Shown one piece after another: positions 43,726 through 51,432 of a stretch of 64,000 nucleotides of DNA. The stretch comes from DAOUKH01 sp034421515. GTDB taxonomy: Bacteria; Chloroflexota; Dehalococcoidia; SHYB01. Under the pieces are notes generated by a model. It ran no database searches. It had not been told where the DNA came from and was given only the letters and a program-made list of their open reading frames with translations. Location of the stretch: NCBI GenBank assembly GCA_034421515.1, contig DAOUKH010000099.1, forward strand, positions 13,314 to 77,313, given 5' to 3'. Numbering within the stretch: position 1 is the first letter of the stretch; every line of letters starts with the position of its first letter. Position numbers and translations under genes: made by a program.

Positions 43726-44481
43726 ATGGCCTACGAAGGAATGATCGCGGAGACGACGAGCATGGTGGGGTTCGACGGAGATGTCATCTCGGCCTATCTG
43801 GCGCGCCCCATGGGGGCCGGGCCCTACCCCGGCGTGGTGCTCCTCCACCACGCCCCCGGCTGGGACGAGTGGTACTGGGAGACAACGCGCAAGTTTGCCC
43901 ACCACGGCTATGTCGCGATCTGCCCCAATCTGTACCACCGCGCGGGAGAGGGAAGCTGGGACGACGTGGCGGCCCGCGTCCGCGCCGCGGGCGGCGTCGC
44001 CGACGACCAGGTCGTGGGCGATACCGACGGCGCGGTGAAGCACCTGCGGTCGCTGCCGATCGTCAACGGCAAAGTCGGGTTGATCGGCTCATGCTCCGGA
44101 GGCCGTCAGGCGTTCCTCGCGGCTTGCCGGCTCACGAATCTTGACGCAACGGTCGAGCTATGGGGCGGGCGCGTCGTGATGTCGGACGAGGAGTTAACCG
44201 ACAAACAGCCGGTCGCGCCGATCGACTACACGAAGGACCTTTCTTGCCCGCTGCTCGGGCTCTTTGGCCAAGAGGACATGAACCCGCCGCCCGCGCAGGT
44301 GGCGCAGCACGAGGAGGAGCTGAAGAAGCACGGCAAGGAGTACGAGTTCCACATGTACGACGGGGCGGGGCACGGCTTCTTCTACCACGACAGGCCCGCC
44401 TACCGCGTGGAGCAGGCGCTGGACGGCTGGGGCAAGGTCTTCGACTTCTTCGAGAGGCACCTCGCCGCCGGCGCCGGATGA
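43726..44481 (+). CDS. Dienelactone hydrolase family protein
   Basis: A 251-residue DLH-like hydrolase. The nucleophile is Cys123 in G-S-C-S-G, the same residue number as in the classical Pseudomonas enzyme. Asp184 (G-Q-E-D) and His216 (G-A-G-H-G-F-F) complete the triad. It hydrolyses dienelactone in chlorocatechol breakdown or related lactones/esters. GGAGGAGG precedes ATG 43726. Its presence strengthens the view that this cluster handles aromatic or cyclic compounds. Confidence 0.9.
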   Translation: MAYEGMIAETTSMVGFDGDVISAYLARPMGAGPYPGVVLLHHAPGWDEWYWETTRKFAHHGYVAICPNLYHRAGEGSWDDVAARVRAAGGVADDQVVGDTDGAVKHLRSLPIVNGKVGLIGSCSGGRQAFLAACRLTNLDATVELWGGRVVMSDEELTDKQPVAPIDYTKDLSCPLLGLFGQEDMNPPPAQVAQHEEELKKHGKEYEFHMYDGAGHGFFYHDRPAYRVEQALDGWGKVFDFFERHLAAGAG

Positions 44482-44497
44482 CCGCGGAGATAGCGCG

Positions 44498-44785
44498 ATG
44501 TGCACGTCAATCGTAGAAATCATCAGCGTCGAGGGCAGCGGCAAGGGCGCGGCGGGCTGGTTTCCGGTGGCGCAAGCCGTTGTGGACTATGACCACCCAA
44601 CCCACGCCTTGCTGGAGGAGAGCGTCAACATAGATATCGTCAATCCGTCGCTTCCCGCGGGCATGCGGGTTGCGCTCGAACTGACCCCCGACTCGGCTCG
44701 CGATCTGGCATATTCGATTCTGAGCGCCGTCGAGGCAGCCGACGCCTGGCGCGTCGAGCATGGCGGCGCGGTGAGTGGGCCATGA
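44498..44785 (+). CDS. Small DUF6295-like protein
   Basis: A 95-residue protein with M-C-T-S-I-V-E at the start, a G-S-G-K-G-x2-G-W-F-P segment and a V-D-Y-D-H-P-T-H-A motif. I recall this pattern from DUF6295 proteins, a small family of unknown role; the match is from memory. No signal peptide or membrane helix. CGGAG precedes ATG 44498. Its stop overlaps the ATG of the amidohydrolase gene (ATGA), so the two are translationally coupled. The conserved Cys, Asp and His residues could bind a metal, but this is speculation. Confidence 0.7.
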   Translation: MCTSIVEIISVEGSGKGAAGWFPVAQAVVDYDHPTHALLEESVNIDIVNPSLPAGMRVALELTPDSARDLAYSILSAVEAADAWRVEHGGAVSGP

Positions 44786-45891
44786 CCGCGGAACTCGGGA
44801 AGCTGATTTCGGGCGATTCTCACGTCTTCGAGCCCGAAACGCTGTGGTGGGACCACCTTGCTCACAAGTGGGGCGAGGCGCTGCCCCGCGTCTACGACGA
44901 ATACGAGGGCAGGCAAGGCCCGTTCTTCCGCCGCGCAGAGAACGAAATCATCGACATGACCGCCCGCCAGAAGGTGCGCGACGCGAAGCTCGAACGCCAC
45001 TTACAGGAGGCCGGCACCGATCCCGATCTCAGGTTGCGCTACCAGGACGAGGAGGAAATCAGGGCCGAGGTGCTCAATCCCACCGAGGCGTTGGGGATGT
45101 TCCGGTACAGGAACCGGAGCATGCTGCGCGACTGCTGCGAGGTCTACAACGACTGGCTGGCGGAATTCTGCTCCCGCGACCCGAAGCGCTTGATCGGCAC
45201 GGCATTGATCCCCATCGAGGATGTCGATTGGGGTGTCGGAGAGTTGCAACGCACCGCGGCCAAGGGACTCAAGGGAGCCATGATCGGCCTGCAGCCTCCC
45301 GAAGGGTACCCACCGTATCAGCTGCCCGTGTACGACCGGTTCTGGGCGGCGGCCCAAGACCTTGGCGCACCCCTGACGCTGCATATCGTGACCGGCCGCG
45401 TCCTGAGCCACATGTCCTTGACCACCCCAGCGGAAAGAGCCGAGATGCCCGTGGCCATCGTGTCGCAGCGCGCTGAGGTCATGGCCGTGCTGGCGAGGGA
45501 CTTCATCTATGGCGGTATTCTCGACCGGTTTCCCGACCTGACCCTCCTTTGCAGCGAGTTCGAAATCTCGTGGATACCCTGGTTCATGAACGAGATGGAT
45601 CGGAACATGCAGCGGACTTGGGTCACCACTTACGGATATCCGCCTCCCAAATTGAAGCCCAGCGAGTACATGCGGACCCGAGTCTGGCATGGGTTTATCG
45701 ACGACCCCTACGTCCGCGAGCTATCGCCCTACATCGGACCGGACCGGCTCGTCTGGGGCTCGGACTTCCCCCACCCAGAGGGAATTGGGGTCCACGCCAA
45801 AGAGACGTTGGCCGCGCTCATCGACGGTATGCCGCCCGAGACACAAGAGAAGGCCACCGTAAGCAACGCGGCGACCTTGTGGGGCCTCTAG
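44782..45891 (+). CDS. Amidohydrolase-2 family metal-dependent hydrolase/decarboxylase
   Basis: A 369-residue paralogue of the protein at 39283-40395. It opens S-G-D-S-H-V-F-E-P-E and has L-H-I-V-T-G near 205 and W-G-S-D-F-P-H-P-E-G near 326. It starts four bases before the end of the DUF6295-like gene. The pair with 39283 suggests parallel pathways for two related substrates, in step with the two Rieske paralogues. Confidence 0.88.
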   Translation: MTAELGKLISGDSHVFEPETLWWDHLAHKWGEALPRVYDEYEGRQGPFFRRAENEIIDMTARQKVRDAKLERHLQEAGTDPDLRLRYQDEEEIRAEVLNPTEALGMFRYRNRSMLRDCCEVYNDWLAEFCSRDPKRLIGTALIPIEDVDWGVGELQRTAAKGLKGAMIGLQPPEGYPPYQLPVYDRFWAAAQDLGAPLTLHIVTGRVLSHMSLTTPAERAEMPVAIVSQRAEVMAVLARDFIYGGILDRFPDLTLLCSEFEISWIPWFMNEMDRNMQRTWVTTYGYPPPKLKPSEYMRTRVWHGFIDDPYVRELSPYIGPDRLVWGSDFPHPEGIGVHAKETLAALIDGMPPETQEKATVSNAATLWGL

Positions 45892-45925
45892 ACGCACTTG
45901 AAGATTCCGATACGTGGGGCGCTGC

Positions 45926-46924
45926 ATGGATGCTTCAGCAGGAAAGATGCGCTTTAGTCTGGCTGGGATCGCGGGACTGACCTGGAGCCAACTGGCGGAG
46001 GCGGCCACCACGGCAGAAGCGCTGGGCTTCTACGGCTTCTACGCGTCGGACCACCTGCTGACTCCGGGTCCCGGCCCCACCACGGTCACGCCAAGCTCCT
46101 CCGAGCACTTGGACGCATTGACCGCGGTCGCGGCGCTGGCCGCCCATACGCGAAGCTTGCGCCTGGGCACGATGGTCGTCGGAAACCTCTTCCGCCACCC
46201 CGTCATTCTCGCCAAGGTGATCAGCACCATCGACCATGCCAGCGGCGGCCGAGTGGAGCTGGGGATAGGCGCCAATTGGCGCAGAGGGGAGTGCGACATC
46301 TACGGATTCCCCTTTCCTCCGTTGCAGGAACGGCTACAGCGGCTGGAAAACAGCCTGCAGATCATCACGTCGCTGTGGGGCCGGGAGCGCACCACCGTCC
46401 AAGGCGGCTATCACGAGCTCTCCGACGCACCATTCCTCCCCAAGCCGCTCCAGCAGCCCTGGCCGCCGATCATCATTGGCGGCGCGAATTACGAGACGTT
46501 GCGTTTGGCGGCTCTCTACGCCAACGAGTGGAACGGGCTCGGCCCCGTCTCGCACGTGCGGGACCGGGCGTTGAGACTGGACGCCCTTTGCCGCGAACAG
46601 GGAAAGGATCCCGCGAGCATTCGCCGCTCGGTCGTGGTCCCGCTGCATCTGACAGACGACGCGGCGGAGATAGCGCGTCTGACAGAGGGGATCGCCGCCG
46701 TCACGCGCAAGAACACGCAACGCTGCTCGGCGGAGCTGGCGGCTCAGCCCGATGAAATCGTAGCGGGCGAGGCAGCCCTCTTGGGCGGCGTTGAGCAGGT
46801 CGCCGCCGGTGTCGACCGCTTGCGGTCGGCCGGAATCAATCACGTCGTTTTCTTCACGCCCCGCCCATGGGATAGACCCATGTTGGAGCGCTTCGCGACG
46901 GATGTGATGCCGGCCTTTGCCTAG
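45926..46924 (+). CDS. LLM-class flavin/F420-dependent oxidoreductase
   Basis: A 332-residue LLM-family protein (ATG 45926; ATG 45947 with a closer AGGA is possible). It shows Y-A-S-D-H-L-L near residue 40, H-A-S-G-G-R-V-E-L-G-I-G-A-N-W near 108, and I-I-I-G-G near 175, typical of F420-dependent LLM oxidoreductases. It is the last plus-strand gene of the catabolic cluster, 34 bases after the amidohydrolase gene. Confidence 0.85.
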   Translation: MDASAGKMRFSLAGIAGLTWSQLAEAATTAEALGFYGFYASDHLLTPGPGPTTVTPSSSEHLDALTAVAALAAHTRSLRLGTMVVGNLFRHPVILAKVISTIDHASGGRVELGIGANWRRGECDIYGFPFPPLQERLQRLENSLQIITSLWGRERTTVQGGYHELSDAPFLPKPLQQPWPPIIIGGANYETLRLAALYANEWNGLGPVSHVRDRALRLDALCREQGKDPASIRRSVVVPLHLTDDAAEIARLTEGIAAVTRKNTQRCSAELAAQPDEIVAGEAALLGGVEQVAAGVDRLRSAGINHVVFFTPRPWDRPMLERFATDVMPAFA

Positions 46925-46967
46925 GCGGGAGTGGCGGACTCGATGGCTGCTCGGCCAATAGCGCGCT

Positions 46968-47897
46968 TTAGATGGCGGGGATGACGTCTTGGGCCAAGGC
47001 TTCGATCTGATCGAGCTCATCGAAGACCGGATGCAGCAGCAGCATATCCGGCTGTAGGCCGGCCACCTCCGCGACGCGGTCCACGCATTCCTGGACGCCA
47101 CCGGAAACCACGACCTCTTCGTGGAGGGAGAACCCTTCGTACACCCGGGCGAGCCACTCGCCCGCGCGGCGCTTGGCGCGGGCTTCGTCGCGGTCTAACC
47201 CGACGTAGATGCGTTTGGCGATCACAAACGCCGCGGGGTCGCGGCCGGCATCTTCGCAATAGCGGCGCAGCAACTGGACGTTGCCGGCGAAGGCCTTGGT
47301 AGTCGAGATGCCGGCCCCCATCCAGCCGTCCGCATGGCCGACGGCACGTCGCAAGGCGCTAGGGTGTCCGCCACCGAACCAGAGAGGGGGACGGGGCCTC
47401 TGGAAGGGCTTCGGCTCCATGAGCACCCCGTCGGTACTCCAATAGCTGCCCCGGAACGTCGTTGGGGACGTCGTCCAGAGGGCATTGATCAGCCGCAGCC
47501 CTTCGAGGTAGCGACCGACGGCCCGTGCGGTCGATATTCCGTAGCGAGGATAGAGCCGTTCAGCCGTGCCTAAGCCGACGCCTACAATGAGCCGACCGCC
47601 GCTCAATTGGTCGAGGGACGCCAGTTCCCTCGCAAGAAGAATGGGGTTGTACACAGGGCTGATCAGGACCGAAGTACCCAACCGGACCCGCGCGGTGAGG
47701 GCGGCAACGTAACCCAAGAGCACGACGGGGTCCAGCACCGGATAGGGGCGCAGGTGCATGTCGGCGACCCAGAGGCTGTCATAGCCAAGAGTCTCCGAAC
47801 GCCGGGCGAATTCGCCCACAAGCGCCATGTCCACCTTGCCGGAGTTGAAAACCTGGGGCAGGCCCAAGCCCCATGAGATGTGTCGTCCCGTGCGCAT
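46968..47897 (-). CDS. LLM-class flavin/F420-dependent oxidoreductase
   Basis: A 309-residue LLM-family protein with L-W-V-A-D-M-H near 43 and L-S-G-G-R-L-I-V-G-V-G-L-G near 98-110, and W-F-G-G-G-H near 177. It converges on the LLM gene at 45926 with a 43-base gap and no evident hairpin. Only a weak ribosome site precedes ATG 47897. The cofactor (F420 or FMN) and substrate are undetermined. Confidence 0.85.
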   Translation of the reverse strand: MRTGRHISWGLGLPQVFNSGKVDMALVGEFARRSETLGYDSLWVADMHLRPYPVLDPVVLLGYVAALTARVRLGTSVLISPVYNPILLARELASLDQLSGGRLIVGVGLGTAERLYPRYGISTARAVGRYLEGLRLINALWTTSPTTFRGSYWSTDGVLMEPKPFQRPRPPLWFGGGHPSALRRAVGHADGWMGAGISTTKAFAGNVQLLRRYCEDAGRDPAAFVIAKRIYVGLDRDEARAKRRAGEWLARVYEGFSLHEEVVVSGGVQECVDRVAEVAGLQPDMLLLHPVFDELDQIEALAQDVIPAI

Positions 47898-48018
47898 GGA
47901 GATGTTGGTCGTCTCCGGTTACCGCACCCGCGCAGCAACCGGCGCCTGCACTAGCCGGCCGAACCCCTTCGGCGTCCGCCCGGCCTTGCAGCTCCAGCGT
48001 ACAGCAAAGCTCCGCAAC

Positions 48019-48756
48019 CTAGGAATCACGCCGCGACGCCAACTCCTCCCGCAGGGCCTTGACCTCGGCAAGCAGCTCCTCCGTGTCGCCGCCCGATCTC
48101 CGCTGGCCTCCGACGAGACCCGCGGCGAAGTTCGCCGTGAGCGCGCTGAAGAGCAACACGCCACCGAGGACGAGGACGTAGCCCATCGCCCTGCCGCCCT
48201 CGGTGACGGGGACGAGGTCGCCGTAGCCGATCGTCGTGACGGTCACCGTGGCCCACCAGAGCGCGTCGGAAAACGACGTAATCTGCGCGTTCTCCCCGGT
48301 CTCCACCGTCGTGACCACGGTGGCGGCCACCATGACGAGCAGCACCGCGTAGACGAGGAGATAGTCGACCTGCACCATACGGCGCAGGCTGGTGAAGAGG
48401 CGGGAGCCGTAGATCACGAGGCGCAACAGCCGGAGCGGTCTGATCGGCGGTGCGATCAGGATGGCGATCTCGAGCCAATGCGCCCTCAGGTAGGCGAGTT
48501 TCCGCGGCGCGATCGCCGTCTTGACCGCCAGATCCACCGCGAAGATGGCCCAGATGGTGATGTCGACGGCGACGAAGGCTCGCTCTTGGCCCTCGGAGAG
48601 TTCCCAGAGAAACGGTCCGACGAGGAGCGGCACCATGCAAGCCGCCAGAATCAGCAGCGGCACCTCGGTTATGCGCTCAATGCGCTCCAAGAGCAACTCC
48701 CGGCGCTTGCGGCGTTCGTCCGCCGCTCCTACGTGCTCGCCTACCTGCTCGTCCAT
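48019..48756 (-). CDS. Voltage-gated-type potassium channel
   Basis: A 245-residue six-helix potassium channel. The selectivity filter T-T-I-G-Y-G-D lies at 174-180 between the last two helices. An S4-like segment R-P-L-R-L-L-R-L-V-I-Y near 106-116 has arginines every third residue. A C-terminal coiled-coil helix (about 220-242) may hold the tetramer together. ATG 48756 has a GGAGGAGG site. The gene is divergent from the fused CoA-transferase gene. Confidence 0.92.
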   Translation of the reverse strand: MDEQVGEHVGAADERRKRRELLLERIERITEVPLLILAACMVPLLVGPFLWELSEGQERAFVAVDITIWAIFAVDLAVKTAIAPRKLAYLRAHWLEIAILIAPPIRPLRLLRLVIYGSRLFTSLRRMVQVDYLLVYAVLLVMVAATVVTTVETGENAQITSFSDALWWATVTVTTIGYGDLVPVTEGGRAMGYVLVLGGVLLFSALTANFAAGLVGGQRRSGGDTEELLAEVKALREELASRRDS

Positions 48757-48825
48757 GCCCGGCCTCCTCCGGCAAGCTGTCGGTACGCTTGCCGGCCCCA
48801 ATCGTAACCCGGCGACCGCTTCCTT

Positions 48826-48853
48826 TTGACTCAGAGCGGGGCGCGCGTATCAT
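48826..48853 (+). promoter_or_regulatory. Promoter of the fused CoA-transferase gene
   Basis: TTGACT at 48826-48831, a 16-base spacer and TATCAT at 48848-48853 predict transcription from about 48860, giving a leader of about 28 bases with GGAGGA before ATG 48888. Confidence 0.55.
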
Positions 48854-48887
48854 GCGGGACGGGCCGCCGCGGCCCTCGGAGGAGACC

Positions 48888-51326
48888 ATGCCCCCAGTAT
48901 GTGAAGGCGTCACCGTCGTCGATTTCGGATCGGGGTTCGCCCCCAGCGTGGCGTCCATGATCCTGGCCGACAACGGCGCCGAGGTCATCGAGGTCGAGCC
49001 TCCCGGCGGCGACCCCCTCCGCTCCATGCCCGCCTGGCGCATGTGGAACCGGGGGAAGAAGAGCGTCGTCCTCGACCTGGAGTCGGACGAGGGCCGCGAG
49101 GCGGCGCGCCGGCTCGCCGGGGGCGCCGACGTGGTCATCGAGAACGCCATCACGGGCGTCATGGACGGCCTCGGACTCGGCTACGGCGACCTCTCGGAGG
49201 TCAACCCCGACCTCGTCTACTGCTCGATCACCGCCTTCGGCTCGAAGGGGGCGTACAAGGGCTACCCCGCCTACGATGGCGTGGTCGAGGCCAAGGGTGG
49301 CGGCTACCAGTCGCTGGCGGGCTGGTCGGGGCTGAAGGGTCCGTTCTTCCGCGTGCGCCCCGACGCAAGCTGGAGCGCCGCCAACATCGCGGTGCAGAGC
49401 ATCATCGCCGCGCTGCGGGTGCGCCGCCTTACCGGCAAGGGCCAGCACGTCGAGACGAGCCTCTACCAGGGCATGACGTGCTACGACGCCGCGGCCTCGG
49501 TCGCCACCCAGGTGCAGATGGGCATCGTCGACGACCCCGACGCCCTCGGCCCCTCGTCCAGGGGCGGCGGCATCCCCAACCATCTGCTCCTAAACTACAT
49601 GGTGGCGCGGACGAAGGACGGCCAGTGGATGCAGATGACGAACAACACCGCCCGCCTCTTTCCGATGTGGATGGAGACGATCGGGCTGTCTCACATCTTC
49701 GAGGAGGAGAAGTTCAAGGGGGCGCCCTTCACCTTCGCCAGCCGCGACGACTGCCTCGAGCTTCGCCGCATCATCCTCGCCAAGATGCAAGAAAAGACGC
49801 TCGACGACTGGATCGACCTCTTCATCGAGCGCGGCCTCGCCGGCGACCGATTTCAGACGACGCAGGAGTGCATGGACCACCCGCAGACCCGCTACAACGG
49901 CGGCGTGATCGAGGTCGACGACCCCGAGGTCGGCCGCACCAAGCAGATCGGGCCGCTGGTGCGTTTCACGGAGACGCCCTCGGTGATTCGCGGCCCCGCG
50001 CCCCGCGTCGGCGAGCACACGGATGAGCTGCTGGCGGCGGCGACCCTCTCTCAGTCTCCCCCAGAGGGGGAGAGGGGGGACGGGAGCGGGCCAAGCCCGA
50101 AGCGCCCCTTCGACGGCGTCACCATCCTCGACTTCTCGACTTGGCTTGCGGCGCCGCTCGGCACGGCGCTGCTCGCGGACCTCGGGGCGCGTGTCATCAA
50201 GATCGAGTCCCTAGCCGGTGACGAGTTCCGCTCCCGGACGAAGGGCCGCAGCAAGACCCTCCACGGCAAAGAGAGCCTCTCCATCGACCTGCGCCGCAAG
50301 GAGGGACAGGCGATCGTGCACCGGCTGGTCGTGAAGGCCGACGCCATCATGCACAACATGCGCGGCGACGCGCCGAAGCGACTCGGCGTCGACTACGACA
50401 CGGTCATCAAGATCAACCCGGAGATCATCTACCACTACGCCGGCTCGTACGGGTCCGGCGGGCCGGGCGCGGGCCGCGCCGCCTTCCACCCCACCGCCGG
50501 CGCCCTGGCGGGAGGCGCGCTCTGGCAGCTCGGACGCGGCAACGAGCCCCCGCCCGTCGACGAGCCGATGACCATCGAGGAGATCGACGCAAAGAGTATG
50601 GAGCTCTACCGGGCCAACGAGGGCAGCCCCGACGTCTCGGCGGCGGTGGCCGTGGGCACCGCGATGGCCCTCGCCCTCTTCTCCAAGGAACGCAGCGGCA
50701 AGGGGCAGTATCTGGAGACGACGATGCTCACGAGCAACTCCTACGTCGCCTCCGACGACTTCATCCGTTACGAGGGGAAGCCCCCGCGACGGGAACCCGA
50801 CCGGCTCCTTCGCGGACTCGGCGCGCTCCAGCGGATGTATCGGACCGTCGACGGGTCGATCTCGCTGACGTGCACCACGCAGCAGGAGTGGGAGCGGCTC
50901 TGCGAGGCGATCGACAGGCCCGGACTCGCCGCCGATCCCCGCTTCGCCGACCACGAGGCTCGCGCCACCCACGACGCGCAGCTCATGGCGGCGCTCGGTC
51001 TCGCGTTCAAGGAACGCGGCGCGGACGAGTGGGAGGCCATCCTCACCGGGCAGGGCATTGGAGGCGTGCGGGCCGACGAGGCTTCGGCGGGGCGGTTCTT
51101 CCTCGCCGACCCGGCGGTGAAGGAGAACGGCTTCATCGTGGAGACGAACCACCCCACCATCGGGCGCTTCATGCGGCATGGGCCGCCGGCGCACTTCTCG
51201 CTGACGCCGTCGCGCGCCGAGCCTCCCCACGCCCTGGGAGAAGACGGGCCGTACATCTTGGCGGAGTTGGGGTTCTCGCCGGCGGAGATCGAGGCCATGC
51301 GCGCCGACCGCCTGGTGGCGTGGTAG
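48888..51326 (+). CDS. Tandem class III CoA-transferase (two CaiB/BaiF domains)
   Basis: An 812-residue fusion of two CaiB/BaiF modules, about 1-383 and 405-812. Each has the fold's landmarks: V-T-V-V-D-F-G and L-A-D-N-G-A-E-V-I-E-V-E in the first, V-T-I-L-D-F-S and L-A-D-L-G-A-R-V-I-K-I-E in the second. Judged by spacing from the A-A-L/L-A-L...G-K-G-Q helix, the catalytic-aspartate position is Ser in both modules, with P-D two residues earlier. The linker contains a palindromic DNA element read in frame. CoA-transferases of this class are intertwined dimers, so a fusion could replace a dimer. ATG 48888 is chosen for its GGAGGA. Confidence 0.88.
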   Translation: MPPVCEGVTVVDFGSGFAPSVASMILADNGAEVIEVEPPGGDPLRSMPAWRMWNRGKKSVVLDLESDEGREAARRLAGGADVVIENAITGVMDGLGLGYGDLSEVNPDLVYCSITAFGSKGAYKGYPAYDGVVEAKGGGYQSLAGWSGLKGPFFRVRPDASWSAANIAVQSIIAALRVRRLTGKGQHVETSLYQGMTCYDAAASVATQVQMGIVDDPDALGPSSRGGGIPNHLLLNYMVARTKDGQWMQMTNNTARLFPMWMETIGLSHIFEEEKFKGAPFTFASRDDCLELRRIILAKMQEKTLDDWIDLFIERGLAGDRFQTTQECMDHPQTRYNGGVIEVDDPEVGRTKQIGPLVRFTETPSVIRGPAPRVGEHTDELLAAATLSQSPPEGERGDGSGPSPKRPFDGVTILDFSTWLAAPLGTALLADLGARVIKIESLAGDEFRSRTKGRSKTLHGKESLSIDLRRKEGQAIVHRLVVKADAIMHNMRGDAPKRLGVDYDTVIKINPEIIYHYAGSYGSGGPGAGRAAFHPTAGALAGGALWQLGRGNEPPPVDEPMTIEEIDAKSMELYRANEGSPDVSAAVAVGTAMALALFSKERSGKGQYLETTMLTSNSYVASDDFIRYEGKPPRREPDRLLRGLGALQRMYRTVDGSISLTCTTQQEWERLCEAIDRPGLAADPRFADHEARATHDAQLMAALGLAFKERGADEWEAILTGQGIGGVRADEASAGRFFLADPAVKENGFIVETNHPTIGRFMRHGPPAHFSLTPSRAEPPHALGEDGPYILAELGFSPAEIEAMRADRLVAW
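50056..50072. repeat. Palindromic element inside the fused CoA-transferase gene
   Basis: CTCCCCC and GGGGGAG flank AGA within an approximately 30-base GC-rich segment that is translated as S-P-P-E-G-E-R-G in the interdomain linker. The right half (CCAGAGGGGGAGAGG) is found again at 26692-26706 outside any gene. Confidence 0.6.
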
Positions 51327-51335
51327 GTCTTACCT

Positions 51336-51354
51336 CTTCTCCCCCCGGGAGAAG
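51336..51354. repeat. Palindrome between convergent genes, possible bidirectional terminator
   Basis: CTTCTCCC and GGGAGAAG flank CCC, ten bases after the CoA-transferase stop, followed by a second palindrome GGGGCCCC (51365-51372). There is no T-run. It may end transcription from both sides or be a dispersed repeat of the same family as 50056. Confidence 0.45.
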
Positions 51355-51432
51355 ATTGAGGTGAGGGGCCCCTGATCACCACGGACGGGCACGCGAGTCT
51401 GCGGTCCTCTCGCAGGAGCGAGTCGCCTCGGG

